From NCBI RefSeq assembly GCF_037893015.1, contig NC_133660.1, forward strand, positions 160,270,184 through 160,334,183: DNA of 64,000 nt, given 5' to 3'. The translations under genes were made by a program, and so were the position numbers. Source of the DNA: Macrotis lagotis. Its lineage: Eukaryota; Chordata; Mammalia; Peramelemorphia; Peramelidae. Under the pieces are notes generated by a model that made no database searches, had not been told where the DNA came from, and saw only the letters and a list, made by a program, of their open reading frames with translations. This document shows positions 10,349-22,154 of the stretch, one piece after another (the first letter of the stretch is position 1; every line of letters begins with the position of its first letter).

Positions 10349-11345
10349 AACAAACCTTGTATCCTAATATCTTGGCTTTTGCATATTAAAATAGTCAAGT
10401 ATAAAGCACTAGGGGAAATGACCTTTGGAGTGATCAGGAAAGGTTTTATGTAGAATATGAAGTAGAGGTGAGGAGACTGCATTTCATGCATAGGGAACCG
10501 CTAGGACAAAGATGTGAAGATCAGATATATAGTGCTATGTATGAGGAAAAGGCAGAATCAGGCTAGATTGAAAAGGGTGGGAAGAGAAACAAGGTATAAT
10601 GAAGCTAGGCTGAGGCTAGGTTGTGTGAAAGGCTTAATAAATTCAGCAAAGAATGGATATTTTATTCTAGTAGCAATAGGGAGTCACAGTAGTTCACTGA
10701 ATCCTAGTGATGTGATTCAAATATCACTTTCGCAGCTATACGAAAGATTGAAGTGGAAGAAGATTAAGACAGGGAGGCTAATCAAGACATTGTAATAGAT
10801 AGGTGAGAGATCATGAAAGTCCAATGAAAGTAATTGCTGTGTGAGTAGAGAGGAAAGCAAAAGATTCCAGAGGTGTCACAGAGGTACAAATGTCAAAATG
10901 TGACAATTGATTAGACATGTCAAGAGAGGGGAAGATGAGAAGTAGAGGACAATGCCTACAAATCTGAGAGATTATAAGAATCATGACACCTTCAACAGAA
11001 ATAGGGAAGTTTGGTAGATTGAGTTTAGGGTTTGGGGGTAGGAGAGAACAATCAAGTTTTGTTTTGAATTTGTAGAGTTTGTGATGTACATCCATTTTGA
11101 AATTTCTAATAGATATTTCATGATGAGGAACTAATGCTCAGGAAAGAAATTGAGGTAGGCTATATGGATCTGCAAGTCACCTACATAAAAGTGATAATTG
11201 AAACTCTGAGAGCTGATGGAGTCATTAAGACAGAATGTAGAGAATGAATAAAATGGACCCAGGATAGAACTTTGGGGTACCAAACCACACACACCCACTA
11301 ATGATATTGTGTAGGACATGAATGAAGAAACTAATTTAAGCTAAT
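10200..11345 (-). mobile_element. L2/CR1-clade LINE with decayed reverse transcriptase, antisense
   Basis: Minus-strand translation at 11131-11319 contains VPQSSILGPFYSFSTF followed by FNYHFYVGDLQIHI. These match the GVPQGSILGPLLF and F.YADD.QI blocks of L2/CR1 reverse transcriptase, with the catalytic YADD changed to YVGD. Downstream antisense landmarks include gggagtcacagtagttcact near 10680. Many stops elsewhere show it is long dead. A CA microsatellite lies inside it. Confidence 0.7.
10311..10344. repeat. (CA)17 microsatellite
   Basis: Uninterrupted CA dinucleotide run. Confidence 0.97.
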
Positions 11346-11364
11346 CCCTGGAAAATCAAATACT

Positions 11365-11604
11365 AAAACTGAAGCTTAAATACTTTGGCCACATAATGTA
11401 AAATGGCATTCATCTGAAAAGATCCTGATTTGGGAAAGATTGAAAGCATAGGAGAAAGGGGATAAAATGGATAGAGAGTGACAAGGAAACAGAGAACATG
11501 AACTTGAACAGCCTTCAAGAGATAGTGAAGGTTAGAAAAGTCTGGTGATCTATGGTCCAAGGGGTCACAAAGAGTTAGATACAATGGAATGATTGAAAAA
11601 CACC
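11365..11604 (+). mobile_element. RTE-clade LINE 3' end, sense
   Basis: Reads gcttaaatactttggccaca, then ggagaaaggggataaaatgg, gacaaggaaacagagaacatg, then ctatggtccaaggggtcac and aaagagttagatac. This is the conserved ORF2 C-terminus and 3' end of RTE/BovB-type LINEs, which end in a 'ggtcacgaagagtcggacac' tail instead of poly(A). Confidence 0.75.
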
Positions 11605-12384
11605 AGGACAGAGGCAGAGCCAAGATGGCAGAGTGAAGGCAGGAATTCTCAAAAACTCATTCCCAAAAAACTCCAAAAGCCACCAAATTATGACTCTAGC
11701 CAAAATTTAGAGGGGCAGAACCCACTTCCTGAATAGAAAGACTGAGTAATACAATTTTCCAGTCCAAGAATTTAGAAGTTCTGCAGGAAAGGTCTGTTTC
11801 AACAGCCCAGGGGTTGAACAAAGACACTGCAAATACACTGCCAGCACAGTCAGCACAGAACAGTTGGGCCAAGTGCCTGGATCCCTGGGGGCACCTGGGT
11901 ATGTGGCAGAGGGAACAGGTTCCAGACCTCCTGGCCCAGGGATCACCAGGAAGAGCTGAAGGGATGGTGAGAGAACTCTGCCACACCAGAGTAAGTGCAG
12001 AGCAAGTATTGACCTCAGAGTAGCCCTGTGGTGACAACTTGCAGCAGAAATTGGAGAAGCCAGTCTGCACCTCAGGGTGCAGCCCACAGATGGTAAGGGA
12101 GTCGGGGAGACTGCAGAGGTCTCTGCTCTCCCTGGGTCAGGACTCTGCTGTTTGCCCACACCCAAATCGTAGTTTGGGCTTTCATACCACCATAGCTGAG
12201 GAGGGACCCTCCTCACAACTCCAGAGCAGAGGGTAGTGCCTATGGTCATCTGCATACCAAAGCACAGGTGAGAGAGAAGTCAAAGTCTCTCATAAGACCT
12301 TAGAGAAATTAAGGTCCCCATGGGTTGTCCCAAAAATACCCCAAAGCCTTAGAAGTGTAGTAAATCAGTTTATAGGCTGAGGAA

Positions 12385-13452
12385 ATGCACAAACCCAAGA
12401 AAAAGAAGAATCCTACCATAGAAAATTACTTTGGTTCAATGGAAAATTCAGAAGATAAAATAGAAGCTTCAATAGCCAAAACCCCCAAGAGAAATAGAAC
12501 ATGGTCTCAGGCTATGGATGAGCTCAAAAAAGACTTTGATAAGCAATTAAGGGAGGTAGAGGAAAAATGGGAGGAGAAATGAAAGCAAATCAGATAAATC
12601 ATGAAAATCAAATAGCAACTTGGTGAAAGAAATACAAATAATACTGAGGAAAATAATATGTTAAAAACCCAGTTTAGGTCAAATGGGAAAAGCAACATAA
12701 AAGGCAAATGAGGTGAAGAATGCCTTATAAAACAGAATTGACTAGCTGGAAAAGGAGATACAAAAGCTCTATGAAGAAAATAACTCCTTCAAATTTAGAA
12801 TGGAATTAAAAGAAGCCAATGACTTTGTGAGAAATCAGGAAGAAACAAAACTATTCCCCAAAAAACAAAAATTAGAAGAAAATGTGAAAAATATCTCACT
12901 GAAAAAACAACTGACCTTGAAAACAGATCCAGAAGAGATAATTTAATATTTATTGGACTACCTGAAAGTCACAACCAGGAAAAGAGCCTAGACTTCATTT
13001 TTTAAAGAAATAATACAGCAAAATTGCCGAGAAATTCTAGAAACAGAGGGTATAATAAAAATTGATAGAATTCACCAATTCCCTCCTGAAAGAGATCCCA
13101 AAAGAAAATTTCCAGGAATATTACAGCCAAATTCCAAAACTCCCAAGTCAAAGAGAAAATATTAAAAGCTGCAAGAAACAAACAATTCAACTACTGTGGC
13201 TCTATAGTTAGGATTACATGGGATCTGACAGCATCTACATTGAGGGCTTATAAGGCCTGGAATATGATATTTCAGAAGACAAAAGATCTTGGTTTACAAC
13301 TGAGAATCCACTACCCAGCAAAAGAGAGCATCCTCTTTCAGGTGAAAAGATGGACTTTCATTGAAATAGGGGACTTTCAAACTTTTCTATTGAAACAACC
13401 AGAGCTGAACAGAAAATTTAAACTCCAAGTACAGGACTCAGGTCAATCATAG
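12385..13452 (+). pseudogene. L1 ORF1-type gene of HAL1 copy 2, decayed
   Basis: The start codon opens a 65-residue frame (MHKPKKKKNPTIENYF..) with a charged, heptad-like region. The RRM signature appears as NLIFIGLPESHN near 12940-12980. The C-terminal domain is still open as a 70-residue frame at 13240-13452, with AYKAWNMIF and LQLRIHYPAKESILF, matching the RLLYPAKLS block of L1 ORF1p. Frame changes between these parts show it is non-functional. This copy is the best evidence that the coding part is L1 ORF1. Confidence 0.8.
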
Positions 13453-13587
13453 CGGGGGGTGGGGGGTGGAAGAAAAGGACTAACTATCAGGAACTTAATG
13501 ACAATAAACTGTTTGGATTCCTGCATGGGAAGAAGATACTGATAACTCATAAGAAATTTCTTATTTATAAGAGCAGTTAGAAGGAGG

Positions 13588-13668
13588 ATATAGAGATAGA
13601 GATAGAGATAGAGATAGAGATAGAGATAGAGATAGAGATAGAGATAGATGATATAGATATAGATATAG
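13588..13668. repeat. (AGAGAT)n microsatellite
   Basis: About ten hexamer units, followed by gatata variants, lying in the HAL1 3'UTR. It is absent from copy 1, so it expanded after insertion. Confidence 0.9.
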
Positions 13669-14354
13669 ACAAGGCACAGGAAGGAGCTGAATATAATAAT
13701 ATAATATAGTAAAAAGATGGACTCAATGGATGATACAGGAAAGTACTGTAAATAAGAGAAAGGAGAGGAAAAGGGGGCTAAGATATTTCACAAAAGAGTC
13801 AAGAAAAAAGTCTTTTCAATGGAGTAGAATGGGGAAGGCAAGGGGGGAATGAGTGAACCTTCATTCTCATCAGAAATGGCTCAGATAGGAAATGACATAC
13901 ACACTTAATAGGGTAAGGAAATCTATCTTACCCTAGAGAAAAATGAGAAGAAAGGGATGGGATAAAGGAGAATGGGGGAAGGGAAGAGAGGAATAGGTGA
14001 TAGAAAAGAGGGAAGATCATGGGAGAGAATATTCAGATACAACACACTTTTGAACAGGGACAGGGTGAAAGGAGAGAGAATAGAATATATGAGAGTGGGA
14101 AAGAATAGAGTGGAGGGAAATACAGCTAGTAATAAGCAACTGTGGGAAAAAATATTGAAGCAACTTCTTTGGTGTACTTATAAAGAAGGCAACTCATCCC
14201 AAAGACAGAGTCATTGGAATCTGACACAAACTGAAGTACATTTTTTCCCTCTCACTATTCTTGCAGTTTCTCATCTTTTGGTGGGGGGGGGGGGGGGAAG
14301 GAGGGTTTATGTTTACTCTCACAAGAAGATTATTGTAATAATATAAAATAAATA

Positions 14355-14995
14355 AACCAAAGTTCCACCAACAGTACATTAGCCATTTCCCTTCATTCAT
14401 TCCAGCATTTGTCATTTTCCTTTTCTGAAATTTTAACCAATCTAATAGCTGAGAGATGTTACTTGAGAGTTGTTTTAATTTGCATTTTTCCAATTTTTAG
14501 TGTTTTAGAGCATTTTTCTTCTGAAAATACCCTTTGAACATTTATCATTTGGAAAAAGACTTATGTTTACAAATTTGACTCAATGAGAGCTTTTTCAGAG
14601 AAATGTGCTATAAAATTTTTTTCCCAGTTTTCTGCTTTCCTTCTAATTTTGGCTATATTGGTTTGGTTTAGGGAAAAAATTAATCTGATTTAATCATAAT
14701 TATCCATTTTATCCTCTGTGATTTTCTTCATCTCTTGTTTCACCTTGAACTCATCCCCTATTCACAGAAATGGCATGTCATTTTTGTCCCCTTCTCCTCT
14801 AATTTGTTTATAAAATCTGCCTTATAGCTATATCATATACCCTTTTTGAGCTTATCTTGGAACAAGATTTGAGATGTTAGTCTATGCCTAGTTTCTGGCA
14901 GACTACTTTGCAATTTTTTCCAAGAAGTTTTTGTTAAATAGTGAGTTCTTGCCCCCCTAGTGGGGACCTTTGGATTTATCAAACACAAGGTCTTG
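14355..14995 (-). mobile_element. L1 ORF2/3'UTR fragment, antisense
   Basis: Parallel to the better copy at 18340-19030: it shares ccaccaaca..cattagcc, cccagttttctgctttccttctaat, gttaaatagtgagttcttg and tttatcaaaca blocks. It is more diverged than that copy. Its own 3' end is missing at the junction with HAL1 copy 2. Confidence 0.75.
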
Positions 14996-14999
14996 AAGA

Positions 15000-15270
15000 G
15001 CTGAGATGCATTGGCAAAACTGCTTTGGCAGAATTGCTCAAAGGCACATTCCTTATCTTTATCCTTCTTCCCCTATAAGGCTGTTTTTTGATAGCAATTG
15101 TGATTGCCATGCCCATGGACACCACTAGGTAGGCTGACCATGTCTAGGTATTGGGTTTCTTTATCCAAGATGGATGGATGCTGGAAATTATTACAGGCTT
15201 TTAGTTTTAGTTTCTTTTTCTTTCCCCAGACAAAATGTCTGATCACAGGACTCTAATCTTCAGACCCTTG
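15000..15270. other. Unassigned stretch
   Basis: No repeat or gene recognised. Confidence 0.35.
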
Positions 15271-15345
15271 TTCTAACAGGACATAGAACAGTATGTGGCA
15301 ACAATAGAGACTCCATAAATGTTGGATGGAATGAATAAACCAAAG
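15270..15345 (+). mobile_element. L2-clade 3' tail, sense
   Basis: Ends gtatgtggcaacaatagag..ccataaatgttggatggaat, a degraded form of the L2 tail. The 15350-15855 flank is unassigned apart from a pyrimidine-rich run before the CA repeat. Confidence 0.5.
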
Positions 15346-15856
15346 AACATCTAGGAAATATTACATATTCTCTCTGCTGTGTTCCTAACTTATTGATTCA
15401 TAAGATGGTTAAAAATGCATCCCATGGGGAGGGGTGACATTCTGAGCTATGTGGTTATGAATATCTCAGAATGTACCCAAGTCCTCCTGCCTCTATCCTG
15501 CTGAGACCTGCTCAGCCATCTGGGTACCTGACAACCGTTGAATAAGTAGCAGAATAGCTCCCATCGTGAGTTCATTGCAAGGGTGAACCAGCTTGAATGC
15601 CACGTACATTCAGTATACTGTGCAACAATCTGCCAAAGAGACTTTAATATCCCAAAGGAATTTTAATCAACATTTAAGATATAGTGTGGTCTAGCTATCC
15701 TAATTCTACAAGTGTATATTGACTTTCAAACCTTCAATTTCCTGGGCTGTGTTTCCATGATTCATTACAAACCAATAATCACTCTCTCTTTCCTCCCCCC
15801 ACCACTCTATCTCTAGTTCTCTTCTAGTTCTCTCTCTCCTCCCCCTCTTTGCTCCC

Positions 15857-15858
<2 letters not shown>

Positions 15859-15909
<51 letters not shown>
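15859..15909. repeat. (AC)25 microsatellite
   Basis: Uninterrupted AC run; the GT-strand translation gives a poly-Cys/Val frame that is not a gene. Confidence 0.97.
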
Positions 15910-15913
<4 letters not shown>

Positions 15914-15914
15914 C

Positions 15915-16540
15915 CATCCTGATTAAATAAAATGTCCATTCAAAGAATTCTTGACTATTGATAATTACATAATAGTACATGGAGAAACATATATACTGCT
16001 ACAAGGTTATGAGTTTCCTCTACGTGAACAGAGTACCCTTCATAGGTTAAGAACTTTTACGGCTTCATTTTCTCCAGAGAAGCATGAAGTTCTAAATCTA
16101 TTCTGACATCTCCCTTTGTATCTGTTACACTGCATTACTGAAATGCCTTCTTCAAATAGTGTCCTTTAGATGCTACTTAATTTGCCAGATTTCACTTAAA
16201 GATTGAGCTGGTTTCTGAATTGCTTAAGGGTTAGTGCAAAAACTCAATATAGGGTTCACTGTGACCAGAAGCAAATGACTTTTTAAATTGGACTACCATA
16301 AGTCCACCCTTTTGATAAGCACATATTCCAAGATAAACCTCTCCCACCTTTATTACTAAGTGATTACAAATGTAATCAATCATCCACTGGACCTAAATTT
16401 CAAGATACCTCAACTTAATATCCCCTTCCATTAATCAAGAAATTTCTGCCCCTTTCCATCAACTAGAAGTGATTTTAGCATAAATATGCCTGGGAGAAGG
16501 AAGAATTAAGATGAAAGAAGTAAGATCAGGTCCCACAATG
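15915..16540. other. Unassigned 620 bp stretch
   Basis: No named repeat, gene or RNA seen. Confidence 0.35.
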
Positions 16541-16545
16541 ATGAT

Positions 16546-16858
16546 AGTTGTCCTTTGTTCTCTTAGAGGACCATGACATCAGGGAGGCGATACCATGACA
16601 AGCACAAGAATTGGATTTGAATGAGGGGGTGCTGTGCTAAGTCTCCTGCCTCACTTTCTCCTCCAAAGCCTTCTGGATCCAGTAACCAGCTCTGAACCAG
16701 GCCAAGTGGAGATATCCTTGAGAAGAGGCGATCTGGATTAGGTGACTTGCCCAAGAACAGACAGCTAGTAAGTGTAAATTGTCTGAGTCTGGATTTGAAC
16801 TACTATCCTATTGACTCCAGGACCAGTGCTCTATCCACTGTACCACCAAGTTGCCCCT
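16546..16858 (-). mobile_element. Long tRNA SINE, near full length, antisense
   Basis: On the minus strand it runs from a complete head (ggggcaacttggtggtacag) through ttgggcaagtcacctaatcc and ttactggatccagaaggctt to cgcctccctgatgtcatggt and a ggacaac end. At about 313 bp it is the most complete copy of this SINE class in the window. Confidence 0.85.
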
Positions 16859-16869
16859 AAGATCCCACA

Positions 16870-17389
16870 GAAAACTAAGTGGAAGCTCTGAGGGTTGAGG
16901 GGAAAATTTAGGGATGGGATGGGGAAGAAGATGGGAATAAAGAACCATGTGTCATGATTAAGGTTTAGATATTTGTTCAAATATTTAACATTGTTCCACC
17001 ACACCTAGGATCCTAGTATTGAAGATCCCAGTTCTCATAGAATTGGCAAAAATTCATTTTAAAGAAAGAAAAGGAATAAAGAAACTGCCCTGAATTCATT
17101 GGCAAAGAAACAAGATAATATTTATGAATATTTCAAAGATTATACATTGAAACTTTGAATAAGAGTATGAGAAATAACTTAGAGCTATTCCCCCACCACT
17201 AAATAAGAAGTATGACTAAAAAAACTGAGTATTAGAAAACTTTAACTCTTCAAGAGCATACTGTTGCCTTTTTCACTATAAAATACAACTCATTAATGCT
17301 AAACATTTAATATGATAGCAAGTATTTTATTGTATAATGTAAAATAATTCATGATGCCTCTCATTAATAAATAGCATTCATTTCTCTTC
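16870..17389. other. Unassigned 520 bp stretch
   Basis: AT-rich; nothing recognised. Confidence 0.35.
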
Positions 17390-17402
17390 TCCAAATCCAT
17401 TC

Positions 17403-17554
17403 CTTTTTTTTTAGATTTTTCAAGGCAATGGGGTTAAGTGACTTGCCCAAGGCCACACAGCTAGTTAATTATTAAGTGTCTGAGGTTGGATTTGAACCCA
17501 GGTACTCCTGATTCCAAGGCCGGTGCTCTATCCAACGTACCACCTAGCCACCCC
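17403..17554 (-). mobile_element. Short A-tailed tRNA SINE, antisense, with 13 bp target-site duplication
   Basis: Full-length antisense copy: T-run, aggcaatggggttaagtgac, ccaaggccacacagctag, then the tRNA head ending tagccacccc. The duplication tccaaatccattc is exact at 17390-17402 and 17555-17567. The A tail and duplication indicate L1-driven insertion. Confidence 0.95.
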
Positions 17555-19441
17555 TCCAAATCCATTCTTTCCACAACTATCAAAGATATTCCAAAGTCCC
17601 CTACTCAAACTCCAGTAACTCTCTACTGACAGTTTTTTACTGATATTTTATTTTTCAAATTACATGTTATGAAAGTTTTTCAACATTCATCCACATGCAT
17701 ATTTAAAAGTTACACAATTTTTCTTCTACCCTCCTTTCTCACCCCCCCTGCAGCAAAAGATCTAGTGAGCATTGTACATGTACATTTGTGTTTAATATGT
17801 TTATAGATTAGTCATTTTCTGTCTAATAAATTAGATTTAAGAAAGAAAACCATGGGATAGGAAGGAAAAATATAAGAGAAATTTTTGAAAAGTGAATATA
17901 GTGTTCATTCAGATTCTGTTGTGTTTTTCGTTTTGTTTTTCTTGATCTGGATGTGAATGATGTCCATAACAGGTCTCCCAGGATTGTCCTAGCTCTCTGA
18001 ACTGCTCCTGGTTCTGCTCCCTTTGCTCAGCAGCAGTTACAGTAATTCTTTCCACATTTCTCTAGAGTTCAACCATTCATGATTTCTTACAGGACAATAG
18101 TACTCCATAACATTTATATACCATAACTTGTTCAGTCATTCCCCAATTGATGGACATCCCTTCAGTTTCCAATTCTTTGCTATTACAAAAAGAGCTACTA
18201 TGAATATTTTGGAACATGTGAGACTTTTCCCACTTTTTTATGATTTCTTCTAGATATAGACCTAGTATGGGTATTGCTGGTCCAAGGGTATGATCAGTTT
18301 TATTGCTCTTTGGGAATAGTTCCATAGTGCTCTCCAGAATAGTAGGATTAATTCACAACTCCACCAACAATGCATTAAAGTTCTAGTCTTCCCAGAATAT
18401 CTCCAATATTCATTGTTTTCCTTTTTGTCATCTTAGCCAATCTGATAAGTGTGGGGTGGCACCTCATAGTTATTTTAACTTGCATTTCTCTGATCAGTAA
18501 TAATTAGGAGCATTTTTTCATAGAAGTTAATTTAATTTCTTTGTTTGAAAACTGCCTGTTCATATCCTTTGTACATTTATCAATTGGAGAATGACTTGTA
18601 ACCGTATAATTTGATTCAATTCTCTATATATTTTAGAAATAAGACCTTTGCCAGAACCTCTGAATGTAAAAATTGTTTCCCAGATTTCTGTTTTCCTTCT
18701 AATCTTGGCAGCATTGATTTTATTGGTGCAAAAAACCCTTTTAATTTGATATAGTCAAAATCATCCATTTTGCAATTTATAATGTACTTTATTTCTTTTT
18801 TGTTCATAAATTTATCCCCTCTCCATAGCTCTGACAGATAGAATATCCTTTGATCTGTTAACTGGTCTATGGTATCCACTTTGTGTCTAAATTTTGACCT
18901 TATTTTGTTATAGGATGTAAGATGTGGGTCTATGCCTTTTTTTTCAAACTATTTTCCAATTTTCCCAACAATTTTTGGTTGAATAGGGAGTTCTTATCCC
19001 AGAAGGTAATGTCTTTGGGTTTGTCAAACAACATATTACTACAATCATTTATTACTGTTTCTTTTGTATCTATCCTAATCCACTGGTCCATTACTCTATT
19101 TCTTAAGCAATACCAGTTTGATGACTGACACTTTATAGTATAGTTTTAGAACCGGTTCATAATATTCTTGACCCTTTGTTGCTCCAGATGAATTTTATTA
19201 GTATTTCTCTAGCTTGGTAAAATAATTATTTGGTAGTTTGATTGGTATGGTACTAAATAAATTTAATTCGGGTAGAATTATCATTTTTATTATATTAGCT
19301 TGACCTAACCATGAGCAATTGGCATTTTTCCAAATGTTTAGATCCGCCTTTATTTGTGTGAAAAGTGTTTTGTAATTGTATTCATAGAGTTTCGGGTTTT
19401 CTTGGGAGGTAGGTTCCCAAATATTTTATTCAGTTACTTTA

Positions 19442-19600
19442 TTTTTTTTATTTTTTTAGGTTTTGCAAGGCAAATGGGGTTAAGTGGCTTGCCCAAGGCC
19501 TCACAGCTAAGTAATTATTAAGTGTCTGAGACTAGATTTGTACCCAGGTACTCCTGACTCCAAGGCCAGTGCTTTATCCACTATGCCACCTAGCCACCCC
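19442..19600 (-). mobile_element. Short A-tailed tRNA SINE nested in L1, antisense
   Basis: Full-length copy flanked by ttattcagtt(a/g)cttta at 19426-19441 and 19601-19616, one mismatch in 16. It interrupts the L1 ORF2, so it is younger than that L1. Confidence 0.95.
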
Positions 19601-21242
19601 TTATTCAGTTGCTTTAAATGGAATTTCTCTTTCTATCTCTTATATATAGAAATGCTGATGACTTTGTGTGGGTTTATTTTATATTTATATTATATTATAT
19701 AATGTGTTAATTGTTTCAAGTGGGTTTTTTAGATGATTTTCTCAGGTTCTCTACGTATAGCATAATATCATCAGCAAAGAGTAAAACCTTTGCTTCCTTG
19801 TTGCCAATTCTGATTCTTTCAATTTCTTTTTCTTCTCTTATCACTAAAGCTAACATTTCTAATACTATATTAAATAGTAATGGTGATAATGGGCATTCCT
19901 GATCTTATTGGAAATGCTCCTAGTTTATCCCTAGTACTTATAATATTTGTTGATAGTTTTAGATAGATACTTCTTAGTAATGTAAACTCCATTTATTCCT
20001 ATACTCTGTAGTGTTTTGAATAGAAATGGATGTATTTTATCAAAGACTTTTTCAGTATCTATTGAGAAAATCATATAATTTCTGTTGTTTTGTTATTGAT
20101 ATGTTCAATTATGTTGAATGTTTTCCTAAGATTGAACCATCTCAGCCTACCTGGTATAAATTATACCTGATTATGATGGATTATCCTAGTTATAACTTTC
20201 TATAATCTCTTTGTTAAATTTTGTTCAAGATTTTTGCAACAAGGGTCATTAGTAAGATTGTTCTATAATTGTTTTTATATCTGTTTTGATTCTTCCTGGT
20301 TTAAGTGTCAGTGCCATATTGGTGTCACAAAAGAATTTGGTAGAACTGCTCCTTCTATTTTTTAAATTGTTTATGTAGAATTGGAATTAATTGATCCTGA
20401 AATGCTTGGTAGAATTCACATGTAAATCCATCTGTGGCTGGAGACATTCTTAGGGAATTTACTGATGGTTTCTTCAATTTCTTTTTCTAAAATGGGGTTA
20501 AGTATTTTATTTCCTCTTCTGTTAACCTGGGTAGTTTATATTTTTGTAAATATTCATTCATTGCACTCAGGTTATCAAATTTATTGGCAACCAATTGGAA
20601 AAAACAGCTCTGAATTACCTCTTTAATTTCTCCTCATTGTCAGTCAGTTCACCCTTTTCAAGTTTGATACTGGTAATTTGATTTTTTTCTTTTTTAAATC
20701 AGATTAACCAAGGATTTATCTATTTTTGTTGGTGTTTATTTTCATAAACCACCTCAGTTTTATTTATTTATTAGCTCAGTGGTTTTCTTGCTTTCAATTT
20801 TATTAATCCTTTGATTCAGAATTACTAATTTGATATTTAATTGGGGATCTTTAATCCATTGTTTTCTAGCTTTTTTAGTTACACACCCAATTCATTGATC
20901 TCCTCTTTCTCTATTTTATTCATATGAGTATTTAGAGATATGAAATTTCTCCTAAAAACTTTTTTGACTACATACCATTAATTTTGGCATGATATCTCTT
21001 TGTTATCATTTTCTTGGATGAAATGATTGGTTGTTTATTACACTTGTTCTTTAAAATTAAGCTATTTAGTTTCCAAATAATTTTTGGTCCAAGGTCATTT
21101 ATTACATGTAATTTTCAATGCATCATGATCTAAAAAGTATGCATTTCTTATATCTGTCTTTCTGCATTTGATCTTAGGGGTTTTATACCCTAATACATAG
21201 TCAATTTTGGTATAGATGCCAATTTTTATCCTTCATTTTCAA

Positions 21243-21500
21243 AAAAGACCATGACATCAGGGAGGTGATACTATAGCAAACACGTGAACTAGATTTGAGT
21301 GAGTGGGTGCTGTCACCAGAGTCACCTGGATCCAGTGGTCAGATACAAATCAGGATGGCTGGAGATACAGGACAAAAAAAGGGTTAATGACTTGCCCAAA
21401 GTCACAGTTAGGAAGAATCAAGTATGTGAGGCCAGATTTGAACTCCTGTTGTCCTGACTCTAGGACCAGTACTCTATCCACTGCTTCACCTAGGTGCCAT
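21243..21500 (-). mobile_element. Long tRNA SINE nested in L1, antisense
   Basis: Carries gaccatgacatcagggaggt (reverse of the shared tail), cctggatccagtggtcagat, ttaatgacttgcccaaagtc and the tRNA head ending cacctaggtgcc. L1 endonuclease sequence continues on both sides, which proves the nesting. Confidence 0.85.
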
Positions 21501-21852
21501 GTACTGTTCCTAGAGGAAAAGGCATATTCTTTTCTGTCTCAATTCAATTTTCTCCAGAAGTCTATCATATCTAAAATTTCTAAGATTTTATTCACCTTCT
21601 TAACTTCCTTCTTGTTTATTTTGTGATTAGATTTATCTAGTTCTGAGAGAGGAAGGTTGAGGTCCTCCACTATTATAATTTTGCTGGGACAAAATGTCTA
21701 TCCACTCTTCTCACTGATGTTGTGTACTTGTGGAGTAGTGTGCCATAAGTTTAAATGGAAATGTTTTGCTGCTAATTTTTCTTGCTGTGTATTTTCAGTA
21801 AATAACTTTAAACTAAGCTGCATCCTCTAATTGACTATAGAAAGGTTTGATG

Positions 21853-21990
21853 AGGGGCAGCTAGAGGGTGCTGTGGATAGAGCAATAGCCCTGGATTCAG
21901 GAGGACCTGAGTTCTAATCCAGACTCAGACACCTACTCGCCTAGCTGTGTGACCTTGAGCAAGTCACCTAACCTCATTGCTTTGCCAAAA
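21853..21990 (+). mobile_element. Short tRNA SINE, sense
   Basis: Head ggggcagctagagggtgctg, then ctggattcaggaggacctga, agctgtgtgaccttgagcaa and a short A run. It differs slightly from the youngest copies in this window. Confidence 0.9.
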
Positions 21991-22154
21991 AAAATGGTGA
22001 GGACTCATGAGTTTTATACAGTCTTAGGAGATGCAGATATACAAATTGCCTTGAATCTTTGGTAGCTATCTCTTTGTGAAACTCACCACACAAATGGGGA
22101 AGGAGGCAGTATACTGCACAGGAATAAGCAGTAGCCACAGTAACTAACCATGGT

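Larger units (their letters stand above)
11607..14350 (+). mobile_element. HAL1-like (half-L1) LINE, copy 2
   Basis: Starts with gcagagccaagatggcagag, has a 5'UTR of about 775 bp, an ORF1-type region from 12385 and then the purine-rich 3'UTR with a long G run, again with no ORF2. Compared with copy 1 it lacks most of the last 200 bp before the tail but ends in an A-rich ataaaataaataaa. No clear target-site duplication was found. It abuts an RTE 3' end on the left and an antisense L1 piece on the right. Confidence 0.8.
17622..21690 (-). mobile_element. L1 LINE, antisense, 3'UTR back to endonuclease domain
   Basis: About 3.6 kb of L1 once the two SINEs are removed. On the minus strand the FADD active-site block of the reverse transcriptase is seen near 19768-19779 (LLFADDIML). 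The C-terminal part of the endonuclease is near 21560-21680 (SELDKSNHKINKKEV), and the IDY and DHDALKI blocks are near 21070-21220. The GDFN position reads EDLN. Many stops and shifts make it inactive. The 5' truncation inside the endonuclease domain is typical of incomplete L1 reverse transcription. The 3'UTR side begins near 17622. Confidence 0.85.

Noticed and set aside
11707-12255. 182-codon minus-strand frame
   Set aside because: It lies antisense to the 5'UTR of HAL1 copy 2, with no recognisable domain; a chance opening in GC-richer sequence.
15706-15939. 77-codon minus-strand frame rich in Cys and Val
   Set aside because: It is produced by the AC microsatellite read in GT; no protein content. 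The same applies to 10261-10491 and 52120-52533.
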